In this document: in pieces, positions 16,892 through 25,107 of the stretch
Position numbering within the stretch: the stretch's first letter is position 1
How the letters are laid out: every line of letters begins with the position of its first letter
Assembly: GCA_041396585.1 (NCBI GenBank)
Contig: JAWKYG010000005.1
Span: 340,869 to 404,868 of the forward strand
Direction: 5' to 3'
Origin: JAUIAI01 sp041396585
Lineage (GTDB): Bacteria; Pseudomonadota; Gammaproteobacteria; Burkholderiales; Burkholderiaceae_E
DNA: 64,000 nt
Translations under genes and position numbers: made by a program
The notes under the pieces: generated by a model
Told to the model about the DNA's origin: nothing
Seen by the model: only the letters and a program-made list of their open reading frames with translations
The model's database searches: none

Positions 16892-18790
16892 ATGACATTT
16901 GCTTTGTTCGACGAGAGTGGGGCGCTGAAATCGGGCAAGGTGTTGTCCGACAATGGCGTGAGCCTGCAGATCGAATTGGTCAGCGGCCGTCGGGCCAAGG
17001 TCAAGGCCGGCCATATCTATCTCCGCTTCGATTCCCCCGAGCCCGACAGCCTGCTGCCGGCGGCCGAGCTTGCCGCCGAGGACATCGATGTCGATTTCCT
17101 CTGGGAATGTGCGCCGCAGGATGAATTCTCGTTCGAGACACTGGCCGCCGAATATTTCGGCGGGCCACCCGATGCGGTCCAGGCCACGGCGCTGCTGACC
17201 CGCCTGCAGAATTCACCGATCCACTTCCGCCGCAAGGGGCGGGGCGTATTCAAGGCCGCCCCCGAAGACATGGTGAAGGCCGCGCTCGCCGGCCTCGAGA
17301 AACGCCGTGCCCGCGAAGCGGAGATCGAGGCCATGACGCAGGCGCTCGTCGACGGCAGTCTGCCCGAGCCGGTTGCGGCGGCCGCCGCCGATCTGCTGGT
17401 GCGGCCCGACAAGCAAAGCGTCGTCTGGAAGGCGCTCGAGGGAGCGCTGCAGCGCACGGGCGGCACGGCCGAGTCGCTGCTGCTGGCGCGCGGCGCATTC
17501 GCCTCGCCCTATGAGCTGCACCTGAAAAGGTTTCTCGCCGAGTACTTCCCGGCCGGGCGCGAGGCGCCGGCCGTGGAGGCCTGGTGCGCGGACGATCTGC
17601 AGGGCCGGCTGGCGAGCCTGCCTGCGGCCAGCGCCGAGGTGTTTTCGGTGGATGACTCGGCCACCACCGAGATCGATGACGGCCTGAGTGTTCAGCCGCT
17701 GGAAGACGGTGGCTGGCGGGTCGGCGTGCATATCGCGGTGCCCGCGCTGGTACCGGCCGAACTGCTCGATCCGATCGCGCGCGAGCGCATGTCCACGGTC
17801 TATATGCCCGGCGACAAGATCACCATGATCGACGACAGCCTCGTGGGCATGTTCTCGCTCGACAAGGGCTGTGAGCGGCCGGCGCTCGCGCTCTATGCCG
17901 ATATCGATCCCGATTGCACCACGGTGCGCTCGGTCGAAAGCCGGCTGGAGCGCATTCGTGTGGCCGAAAATCTGCGCCTGGACCAGCTCGAGGACACGGT
18001 CACCGAGGCCGCGCTCGAGGGGCCCGACCTGGGCGCATTACCCCACGGCCAGGCCCTGCAGGTGCTCTGGCGCCTGACCCTGGCGCTCTGTGCGCAACGC
18101 GAGCAGGTGCGCGGCAAGCCCGAGCCGCGGTTTCGCACCGACTACGCGTTTCGCATCGAGGGCGATCAGGTGCAGATCGAGCCCCGGCGTCGGGATGCCC
18201 CGCTGTCTCGTATCGTCGCCGAGATGATGATCCTCGCCAACAGCCGCTGGGGCGGCCTGCTCGCCGAGCATGCGATTGCCGGTGTCTACCGCTCCCAGCA
18301 GGGCGGGAGGGTTCGGGTCAGCACCCAGGCGTTGCCGCACGAAGGTCTGGGCGTCGCCCAGTACATCTGGGCCACCTCGCCCCTGCGTCGTTATATCGAT
18401 CTGGTCAATCAACGCCAGTTGCTGGCCATGGTGCAAGGCAGCCGGGCCCCGTTGTCGGCCAACAGCGCCGATCTGTTCTCGGTGATCCCGGCATTCGATG
18501 CGCGCCTGACCGCCTATCAGGATTTCCAGAACCGGATGGAGCGCTACTGGTGTCTGCGCTGGCTTGGTCAGCAGGAGCGGCGCCGCTATGCGGCCCAGGT
18601 TATCCGCGATGATCTGGTTCGCCTGGCCGAGGCACCGTTGGTGATTCGCATGATGGGCTTGCCCGATGTGGCGCCCGGGCATACGCTCACCATCGATATC
18701 CAGGACTGGGATCTGGGCGAGTTGACCGTGCAGGCGCGTTACGTGGCGCTCGGCGAGCCGCCCGATCCCCTCGATGCGCAGAGTGCCTGA
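16892..18790 (+). CDS. RNB-domain exoribonuclease (RNase II/R family)
   Basis: A 632-residue 3'-5' exoribonuclease-family protein. The RNB catalytic signature is FSVDDSATTEIDDGLSV (about residues 251-267), containing the metal-binding acidic cluster; the first conserved Asp pair is followed by Glu260, where RNase II has Asp. Other RNB landmarks are VGVHIAVPA, YMPGDKITM, MMILANS and the YIWATSPLRRYIDLVNQRQL stretch. It lacks long cold-shock or S1 extensions, so it resembles the shorter RNB proteins seen in betaproteobacteria. Its stop overlaps the start of the TonB gene (TGATG). Confidence 0.9.
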   Translation: MTFALFDESGALKSGKVLSDNGVSLQIELVSGRRAKVKAGHIYLRFDSPEPDSLLPAAELAAEDIDVDFLWECAPQDEFSFETLAAEYFGGPPDAVQATALLTRLQNSPIHFRRKGRGVFKAAPEDMVKAALAGLEKRRAREAEIEAMTQALVDGSLPEPVAAAAADLLVRPDKQSVVWKALEGALQRTGGTAESLLLARGAFASPYELHLKRFLAEYFPAGREAPAVEAWCADDLQGRLASLPAASAEVFSVDDSATTEIDDGLSVQPLEDGGWRVGVHIAVPALVPAELLDPIARERMSTVYMPGDKITMIDDSLVGMFSLDKGCERPALALYADIDPDCTTVRSVESRLERIRVAENLRLDQLEDTVTEAALEGPDLGALPHGQALQVLWRLTLALCAQREQVRGKPEPRFRTDYAFRIEGDQVQIEPRRRDAPLSRIVAEMMILANSRWGGLLAEHAIAGVYRSQQGGRVRVSTQALPHEGLGVAQYIWATSPLRRYIDLVNQRQLLAMVQGSRAPLSANSADLFSVIPAFDARLTAYQDFQNRMERYWCLRWLGQQERRRYAAQVIRDDLVRLAEAPLVIRMMGLPDVAPGHTLTIDIQDWDLGELTVQARYVALGEPPDPLDAQSA

Positions 18791-19668
18791 TGAGTGCCAC
18801 CGCCGATGACATGATCGAACCCGGGCTGCCCCGCTGGCGCGAGCCGATGAACATCGGGCTGGCCGTGTCGCTGGTGCTGCACCTGTTCATCATGTCCGTG
18901 CATTTCACCCGGCCCGAGCCGCTGAAGCTGGCGCCGCTGGATTCCCGTCTCGAGGTGATCCTGCTCAATGCCAAGGGCACCGAGCGGCCGGTCGCGCCCG
19001 ATGTGGTCGCCCAGGTGGACATGACCGCGGGTGGCGACCAGGAAACCGGCCGGGCGACCTCCCCGCTGCAGGCCGAGAGCCAGATCCGTGACGGCGAGGA
19101 TCTGACCGTCAAGCAAAAGCGGGTCGAGGAACTGGAGGCGATGCAGCGTCAGCTGATGACCATGGCCGGCAGTCCGGCCACCTTCGTCGATCGCCCCGAA
19201 ACCACCAAGGCGCCCACCAAGCCCGGCAACGACGACGAAGACATCAATTTCGTGATCTCGCGCCTGCAGGCGCAAATCGCCAAGAACATCTCCGACTACA
19301 ACAAGCGGCCGCGACGGCTCACCTATGGCGTCAATGCCGTCGGTGCCAGTTATGCGCGTTATGTGAGCGACTGGATCGCGCGGATCGAGGAGATCGGCAC
19401 CGAGCGCTACCCCGAACAGGCGCGCGGCAAGATCTACGACTCCCTGGTGATCACGGTCGAGATCCTCAAGGACGGTCATGTCGGTGACATCATCGTGAAC
19501 CGCAAATCGGAATTCGATGTCCTGAACAAGGCGGTGCGCGAGATCGTGCTGGCCGGCGCACCCTATGAGCCGTTCACGCCCGAGATGGCCCGCGAAGGTG
19601 ACATCCTGCAGATCGTGCGTACCTGGACCTTCACCAATCGCACCTTGCAGACCGGCGCGGTCAAGTGA
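18790..19668 (+). CDS. TonB family energy transducer
   Basis: A 292-residue protein with one N-terminal membrane helix (NIGLAVSLVLHLFIMSVHF, about residues 18-36), a periplasmic linker with a coiled-coil-like stretch (KQKRVEELEAMQRQLMTM), and a C-terminal TonB domain (YARYVSDWIARIEEIGTERYPEQARGKIYDSLVITVEILKDGHVGDIIVNRKSE). It would pass proton-motive energy to outer-membrane receptors. No ExbB/ExbD genes are adjacent. It overlaps the upstream RNB nuclease gene and the downstream aroE (GTGA), so the genes form one transcript. Confidence 0.88.
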   Translation: MSATADDMIEPGLPRWREPMNIGLAVSLVLHLFIMSVHFTRPEPLKLAPLDSRLEVILLNAKGTERPVAPDVVAQVDMTAGGDQETGRATSPLQAESQIRDGEDLTVKQKRVEELEAMQRQLMTMAGSPATFVDRPETTKAPTKPGNDDEDINFVISRLQAQIAKNISDYNKRPRRLTYGVNAVGASYARYVSDWIARIEEIGTERYPEQARGKIYDSLVITVEILKDGHVGDIIVNRKSEFDVLNKAVREIVLAGAPYEPFTPEMAREGDILQIVRTWTFTNRTLQTGAVK

Positions 19669-20525
19669 GCGGGCCGGCCGATCTGTATGCGGTGGCGGCC
19701 AATCCGGTCGCACACAGCCTGTCGCCGCGAATCCATGCCCGGTTCGCAACCGAAGCCGGTCAGAATCTGCACTACGGGCGCTTTCTCGTGCCCGAGAACG
19801 GTTTTTCGGCGTGCGCCCGGGCATTCTTTGCCGCCGGTGGTCGCGGGCTCAATGTGTCGGTGCCGTTCAAGAGCGATGCAGCGGCGCTGGCCGATTCGCC
19901 GAGTCCACGGGTCCTGCTGGCCGGAGCGGCGAACACCTTGTGGATCGAGCGCGGCCGACTGGTCGCCGAGAACACCGACGGCAGCGGATTGGTCCGCGAT
20001 CTGCGTGAGCGCCACCGGATCGATCTCGCCGGCCGCGCGCTGATCCTGATCGGTGCCGGCGGTGCGGCGCGAGGCGTCATCGGCCCGCTCTGCGAGGCCG
20101 GCGTATCCACGGTCCTGATCGCCAACCGCACGCTGGCCAATGCGCGGGTTTTGGCCGGGACATTCGCCGGCCACGGCGGGGTGAGCGCCTGTGCGCTCGA
20201 TGACCTGTCCGACGCCCTGCCGCTCGCGCCCACGCGCCGCTGGCTGGTGGTCAACGCGAGCGCAGCCTCGCTGGCCGGCGCCCGGTTGCGCCTGCCCGAG
20301 CGCCTTTTCGCCGGTGCCGAGGTGTGTTACGACATGATGTACGGCGCCCGACCCACTCCGTTCATGGCCCAGGCGCTGGCCGCAGGGTGTGTCAAGGTGC
20401 ACGACGGGCTCGGGATGTTGGTCGAGCAGGCGGCCGACGCCTTTGCCTGCTGGCGGGGCGTGCGCCCGCGAACCCGGTCCATCTATCGCGATCTGCGGCA
20501 CGAGCTGGCCGCGGCCGCCGGATGA
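19665..20525 (+). CDS. aroE: Shikimate dehydrogenase
   Basis: A 286-residue AroE, which reduces 3-dehydroshikimate to shikimate with NADPH. The substrate-binding SLSPRIH, the catalytic Lys69 in NVSVPFK and Asp105 in ENTDGSG are present, as is the NADP-binding loop LIGAGGAARGV. The start is GTG at 19665, overlapping the TonB stop by four bases (GTGA), which strongly supports translational coupling. mtgA follows after four bases. Confidence 0.93.
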   Translation: MSGPADLYAVAANPVAHSLSPRIHARFATEAGQNLHYGRFLVPENGFSACARAFFAAGGRGLNVSVPFKSDAAALADSPSPRVLLAGAANTLWIERGRLVAENTDGSGLVRDLRERHRIDLAGRALILIGAGGAARGVIGPLCEAGVSTVLIANRTLANARVLAGTFAGHGGVSACALDDLSDALPLAPTRRWLVVNASAASLAGARLRLPERLFAGAEVCYDMMYGARPTPFMAQALAAGCVKVHDGLGMLVEQAADAFACWRGVRPRTRSIYRDLRHELAAAAG

Positions 20526-20529
20526 CTCG

Positions 20530-21267
20530 ATGCGGCGGCGGAAATCCGCCACCGGGCGGGCGCTGAAGCAGCAGAAGACGCCAAAGTTGCGCATGCTCCG
20601 CTGGGGGCTCGGCGGGCTGATCGCCCTGGTGTTCACCGCCTTGCTGGCCTGGCAATCCCTGTATCTGTTTCAGGTGCTCTCGCTGCGCGGCGATGCGCCC
20701 GTGCAATCGGCCTACATGCTGGCGCACGAGCAGCGCACGGGTCGGGATCCGCTGCAGCACTGGGTGCCGATCGAGCATATTTCGCCACTGCTGATCCGGG
20801 CCGTGATCATTGCCGAAGATGCCCGCTTCGAATCGCATTGGGGGATCGACCCGTTCGAGCTCCTGGATGCGATCGGTGACAATCTCAGGTCGGGGCGGAT
20901 CGTGCGCGGTGCCTCCACGATCACGATGCAGCTCGCGCGCAACCTGTTCCTCAGCGGCGAGCGTCGCTATACACGCAAGCTTCAGGAGATGGTGATCGCG
21001 GTGATGCTCGAGGCGGTACTCGGCAAGAAGCGCATTCTCGAGCTTTACCTCAATGTCGCGCAGTGGGGGCGGCAGGTCTACGGAATCGGCGCCGCGGCCG
21101 ATCACTACTTCGGTGTCAGCGCCGCTTCCCTGACGGCCGATCAGGCCGCCTGGCTCGCGCCGATGCTGCCAGCTCCGGCCTACTACGATCTGCATCGGGA
21201 CGCGCCGACGCTGCAGGCCCGGCGTGCGGCGGTGCGGCGCAGCCTCGGTCAGGCCCACGATATTTAG
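20530..21267 (+). CDS. mtgA: Monofunctional peptidoglycan glycosyltransferase
   Basis: A 245-residue GT51 enzyme that polymerises lipid II glycan chains. A basic N-terminus is followed by one membrane helix (GLGGLIALVFTALLAWQSLYLF). The catalytic Glu motif is IIAEDARFESHWGID, followed by GASTITMQLARNLFLS and LELYLNVAQWG, all diagnostic for GT51. The ATG at 20530 lies four bases after the aroE stop. Its TAG stop codon coincides with the first bases of a palindromic mobile-type element that begins at 21265. Confidence 0.93.
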   Translation: MRRRKSATGRALKQQKTPKLRMLRWGLGGLIALVFTALLAWQSLYLFQVLSLRGDAPVQSAYMLAHEQRTGRDPLQHWVPIEHISPLLIRAVIIAEDARFESHWGIDPFELLDAIGDNLRSGRIVRGASTITMQLARNLFLSGERRYTRKLQEMVIAVMLEAVLGKKRILELYLNVAQWGRQVYGIGAAADHYFGVSAASLTADQAAWLAPMLPAPAYYDLHRDAPTLQARRAAVRRSLGQAHDI

Positions 21268-21430
21268 GGACACACTGATCTATTCAGCACGCGCTCTGCG
21301 GTCCCGTTTCGGGTGGTCCGCGGCGTTGCAAATGCTCGCGATATCACCCGATATCGCTGCGCGTTGCGCCTTGCGGCCCATCCCGAAGCCGGGCCGCATC
21401 ACGCATGCCGAATAGATCAGTGTGTCCCTA
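21265..21430. mobile_element. 166-bp palindromic MITE-like element
   Basis: The outer 21 bp at each end are perfect inverted repeats beginning TAGGGACACACTGATC. The palindrome continues imperfectly to the exact centre, where GCGATATC-ACCC-GATATCGC (21338-21357) forms the tip. Each half is 83 bp, so the whole element could fold as one long hairpin. It holds no gene. The TA at both outer edges fits the TA target duplication of IS630/Tc1-mariner-type elements, so it may be a MITE of that group (inference). It lies directly at the mtgA stop codon; removing it would still leave TAG. Confidence 0.75.
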
Positions 21431-21552
21431 GTGAGCTGTTTCGCATGTAACCTGCATCTCGCGGGCCCGCCCCAGGGGTTCGGCCCGCGTGCGCGAGCGG
21501 TCCCCGAGCCGGTTTCCCGTGCTCACAGCATGGGTCGCCGGGCTCGGGGATA

Positions 21553-23112
21553 ATGGCAGCGATGAATTCCAACTCCTCCTCCGAGCACTCGCCTGGCCAG
21601 GGCGGCCATGATCCGCTGGCGCCAGTCGGGGCGGGCGGTGCGGAGCCGGCCGAGATCGAGTCCGATGTCGCGGTGCCGGCCGATCACGAGGTCGCCTCGC
21701 TGGCCCTGGCCGAGGTTCAGCAGTGGCTGCGCCGTCTGGAGCTGATTCGCGAGATGGCCCGCCCGGCCGGCGACGGCGAGCGGGACTCGATCGTCGAGCG
21801 GGTCAACGAGGCGCAGCTGCTGGCGCATCTGCGGGCCACGCTCAAGCCGCTGCACCCGGCCGATATCGCCCATATTCTCGAGGCGCTGCCACCGCACGAA
21901 CGGGAGCTCGTCTGGGCGCTGGTCGGCCGGCGGGCCGGTGACATCCTGCTCGAGCTCTCCGATGCGGTGCGTGAGTCATTGATCGAATCGATGCCCGCCG
22001 AGCAACTGGTCGAGGTGGTCAGCACCATCGACGCCGACGAGATCGCGGAGATCGCCGACGACCTTCCCGAAGGGATCATCGAGCAAGCCCAGGAGCGGCT
22101 CACCGAGCGTCAGCGTCAGCAGCTGCGTGAGGCCTTGAGCGCCCATGAGGACACGGTCGGTGCGCACCTGGATTTCGACATCGTCACGGTGCGCGAGGAT
22201 GTCACGATCGAAACCGTCTTCCGGTATCTGCGCCGCTTCGAGAGCCTGCCGCCGCAAACCGATTCGGTGTACGTCGTCGATCGCGAGAATCGTCTGCTGG
22301 GCGTGCTGCCGTTCGAGATCCTGCTGGTGCGCGATGCCGAGGCGCGGGTCGAGGACGTGATGATCCGCGACGGGCTCAGCTTTGATGCGCCGGACGACAT
22401 CTTCGAGGCAGCCCAGGCCTTCGAGCGCTACGACCTGCTCTCGGCGCCGGTGCTCGATGCCCAGGGGCGCTTGCTCGGCCGGCTCGTGGTCACCGAGGTC
22501 CTGGATGTGATCCGCGAGGAGGGCGAGGCCGATCTCTTGAACAAGGCCGGTCTGATCGAAGAGGAGGATCTGTTCGCCAGCGTCTGGCACTCGGCGCGCA
22601 ATCGCTGGCTGTGGCTCGCATTGAATCTATGCACCGCATTTTTCGCCAGCCGCGTGATCGGGCTGTTCGAGGGCACGATCGAGCGGGTTGTCGCGCTGGC
22701 CGCATTGATGCCGATCGTGGCCGGCATCGCCGGCAACTCGGGCAATCAAACCATGACGCTGGTGATTCGTTCGCTGGCGCTGGGCCAGCTCACTTCTGCC
22801 AATCTCGGCAGGCTGTTCGGCAAGGAGCTGACCGTGGCCCTGATGAATGGCCTGCTATGGGGCACGGTGGCCGGTTCGTTTGCCTGGTTCCTGTATCGCG
22901 ACTCGCCCTATGCTCCCACCCTGGGGCTGACCATGATGCTGGCGATGCTGCTCAATCTGCTGCTGGCCGCAATCGTCGCCCTGGGTGTGCCCCTGCTGCT
23001 GCAGCGTATCGGTCGCGACCCGGCCATGGGGGCACCCGTGTTGCTGACCTTCAGCACCGACAGCCTCGGTTTTCTGCTTTTTCTCGGCCTGGCCTCCGTG
23101 CTGTTTCGCTGA
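21553..23112 (+). CDS. mgtE: MgtE family magnesium transporter
   Basis: A 519-residue MgtE channel. It has the N-terminal helical superhelix domain (AHILEALPPHERELVWALV...), a CBS-domain pair (about residues 205-335, including DSVYVVDRENRLLGVLPFEILLV) and a C-terminal five-helix pore. The pore signature PIVAGIAGNSGNQTMTLVIRSLALGQ is present. The cytosolic domains sense Mg2+ and close the pore. The first in-frame ATG is at 21553; an ATG three codons later is an alternative. An acidic, low-complexity N-terminal extension of about 45 residues is longer than in many homologues. Confidence 0.93.
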   Translation: MAAMNSNSSSEHSPGQGGHDPLAPVGAGGAEPAEIESDVAVPADHEVASLALAEVQQWLRRLELIREMARPAGDGERDSIVERVNEAQLLAHLRATLKPLHPADIAHILEALPPHERELVWALVGRRAGDILLELSDAVRESLIESMPAEQLVEVVSTIDADEIAEIADDLPEGIIEQAQERLTERQRQQLREALSAHEDTVGAHLDFDIVTVREDVTIETVFRYLRRFESLPPQTDSVYVVDRENRLLGVLPFEILLVRDAEARVEDVMIRDGLSFDAPDDIFEAAQAFERYDLLSAPVLDAQGRLLGRLVVTEVLDVIREEGEADLLNKAGLIEEEDLFASVWHSARNRWLWLALNLCTAFFASRVIGLFEGTIERVVALAALMPIVAGIAGNSGNQTMTLVIRSLALGQLTSANLGRLFGKELTVALMNGLLWGTVAGSFAWFLYRDSPYAPTLGLTMMLAMLLNLLLAAIVALGVPLLLQRIGRDPAMGAPVLLTFSTDSLGFLLFLGLASVLFR

Positions 23113-23120
23113 ATGGCACG

Positions 23121-23609
23121 CTAGCGCGCCGGCGGGTGCGCCGAGATCACATGACCGACCATCCAGGGGCGCTCGAGCACATCGTGAGCGGCCTTGATCT
23201 CGGCCAGGCGCGCCTGCAGCGGCGCGGCCATCGGCGCGGTGCGGCGGGCCTTGAAATCGACGTGTGCCGATACCGACTCATAGCTGGCAGCCAGATAGCC
23301 CTCGGTCGCGTGATACATCTCCTGATAGAAGTGAATCCGCTTGTGATCGAAATCGAGCAGCCGCGCCTCGAAGCGCAGCGGCTCATCGACCTTCACTTCG
23401 CGCAGGAAATTCAGATGGGATTCCAGGGCGAAGGTGGTCACCTGATGGGTGCGCCGATAGTCTTCTGTCAGGCCCAGCCAGCGAAAGAAGGGCTCGGCGG
23501 CGATGTCGAAGACCACATGGTAGTAACCCACGTTCATGTGGCCGTTGTAGTCGATCCAGTCAGGAAGGACGGTGGCGGTGGCTTGTGCGAAAGGGGTCTC
23601 GATGCTCAT
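23121..23609 (-). CDS. Acyl-CoA thioesterase (hotdog fold)
   Basis: A 162-residue 4HBT-type hotdog-fold thioesterase. The N-terminal VLPDWIDYNGHMNVGYYHVVFD holds the family's D-X-N/G-HMN active-site motif, followed by LNFLREVKVDEPLRFEARLLDFDHKRIHF. The sequence resembles the thioesterase-like domain linked to carnitine metabolism, but no partner genes are near. It converges on mgtE with only eight bases between the stops. The start at 23609 is chosen because the conserved fold begins a few residues later. Confidence 0.82.
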   Translation of the reverse strand: MSIETPFAQATATVLPDWIDYNGHMNVGYYHVVFDIAAEPFFRWLGLTEDYRRTHQVTTFALESHLNFLREVKVDEPLRFEARLLDFDHKRIHFYQEMYHATEGYLAASYESVSAHVDFKARRTAPMAAPLQARLAEIKAAHDVLERPWMVGHVISAHPPAR

Positions 23610-23697
23610 GTGTGGTCTCCGGCCAGGTGCTCGTCGATAGCCGTTATTTGACCAGACCAAGAAACCGCAGATCTAATCGCCATGAATGACCTGCCGC

Positions 23698-24501
23698 TCA
23701 GGCGGCGTCGATCCGGATGTCGCCGAAATAGCTGAGTGCATAGCCCTGGGTGTCATTGGTATCTGCGGTGACACCGACATTGAGCACATTGCCGTGCGCT
23801 TCGCCAAAGGCGTTGAGGAAATCCAGACGAATATCGCGTTCGTAGTGGACCCAGTCGCCCAGGTGGCGGTCCCCGGATTCAACCACCAGGTACTTGATAC
23901 GCGTGGTCTCGTTGATGCCGAAGATGCTGTTGACCGGAAGATGGGTGTCCCAGACATAGATCAGCATGCTGTGTGGCAGGTCGATACCGCCGAACAGCAA
24001 TGCCTGTTCGCGAAACAACATGTCTTTGAAAGACAGCGCCTGCGCCGGCCCGTCGAATGACACGATCAGCCTTGCCACCGCATCATCATGGGCCGGGCGG
24101 CTGACATCGCCCTGTGGCAACAGCTCGCGCGTGCGCCAGCGCCAGCGCAGCCGCTGCGCCTGCTCGGCGGCGATATTGACGCTGCAGAACAGGCCAGAGG
24201 CCGACTGCTGCGCCTCGGCTTCGAGGATCGTCGTGTCCCGTTCACTCACGGTGCGGAACTGGGTGCGCCGTTTGCTGTTCCAGAAGCCTGAGATCCTCCA
24301 GCCGCCGGGGATCTCGCCGTTGGGTGGGCTGGCAGAGAACGGCGTCACCTGGCGGCGTTCACCCGCTTCGCCGAGCGACGCTGATTCGCCGCTGCGATGG
24401 CTCTTGAACAGACCGCAACCAGCCAGCGAGCCGGCCAGGGCCAGCGACCCGCCGGCGCCGAGCAGCCGGCGCCGCCAGTGCCATGCCGGGTCAGGCGGCA
24501 T
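23698..24501 (-). CDS. DUF3047 lipoprotein
   Basis: A 267-residue predicted lipoprotein. A basic N-terminus (WHWRRR) and hydrophobic stretch (LLGAGGSLALAGS) lead to the lipobox LAGC. The mature part matches the DUF3047 family, a jelly-roll-like domain of unknown function (IPGGWRISGFWNSKRRTQFRTV...; LIYVWDTHLPVNSIFGINETTRIKYLVVESGDRHLGDWVHYERDIRLDF). The chosen start at 24501 overlaps the end of moaC by 11 bases; an ATG at 24543 would add 14 residues. It is probably co-transcribed with moaC. Confidence 0.8.
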   Translation of the reverse strand: MPPDPAWHWRRRLLGAGGSLALAGSLAGCGLFKSHRSGESASLGEAGERRQVTPFSASPPNGEIPGGWRISGFWNSKRRTQFRTVSERDTTILEAEAQQSASGLFCSVNIAAEQAQRLRWRWRTRELLPQGDVSRPAHDDAVARLIVSFDGPAQALSFKDMLFREQALLFGGIDLPHSMLIYVWDTHLPVNSIFGINETTRIKYLVVESGDRHLGDWVHYERDIRLDFLNAFGEAHGNVLNVGVTADTNDTQGYALSYFGDIRIDAA

Positions 24502-24985
24502 CGGCCTCGAAGCGCCCGGACTTGCCACCGTCCTTGAGCGCAAGCCCCACCGATTCGATGACCATGCCGCGATCGATCGCCTTGCACATGTCGTAGATCG
24601 TGAGCAGGCCGACCGATGCCGCGGTCAGGGCTTCCATCTCGACACCGGTCTTGCCCTCGCATTCGACCGTGGCCTCGCAGACCACGCGATGCGCCTCGGG
24701 TTCGGGCTCGAATGTCACAGCGACACGGGTCAGCGACAGCGGATGGCACAAGGGAATCAGATCGGCCGTGCGCTTGGCCGCCTGAATCGCGGCAATTCGC
24801 GCCACGCCGATGACATCGCCCTTGCTGGCGGTGCCGGCCATGATCGTGTTCAGCGTTTCCTCACGCATGCGGATCGCGCCGCGCGCGACGGCGATACGCC
24901 GGGTGACGGATTTATCGGCCACGTCGACCATGTGCGCATGGCCGCTGGCATCGAAATGAGTGAGTTTGGGATGCGGTTCTGTCAT
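24491..24985 (-). CDS. moaC: Cyclic pyranopterin monophosphate synthase
   Basis: A 164-residue MoaC, which acts with MoaA to make cyclic pyranopterin monophosphate in molybdenum cofactor synthesis. The conserved KSVTRRIAVARGAIRM, LIPLCHPLSLTRVAVTF, VECEGKTGVEMEALTAASVGLLTIYDMCKAIDRGM and the Lys-rich end (KDGGKSGRFEA) are all present. It is divergent from the M48 protease gene. The cofactor is needed by the molybdenum hydroxylase encoded near 51 kb. Confidence 0.95.
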   Translation of the reverse strand: MTEPHPKLTHFDASGHAHMVDVADKSVTRRIAVARGAIRMREETLNTIMAGTASKGDVIGVARIAAIQAAKRTADLIPLCHPLSLTRVAVTFEPEPEAHRVVCEATVECEGKTGVEMEALTAASVGLLTIYDMCKAIDRGMVIESVGLALKDGGKSGRFEADAA

Positions 24986-25107
24986 GGTGTCGGGCGCGGG
25001 GTGGATGGCACCGCCCGTGGCCAGGCGCCCGGGTGCGCAATGAGCATAGTCCGTCGCAACGAGTGGCGGTTCGCCAGGCTCGCGTGCATTGTCATAGTAT
25101 CGGAAAA

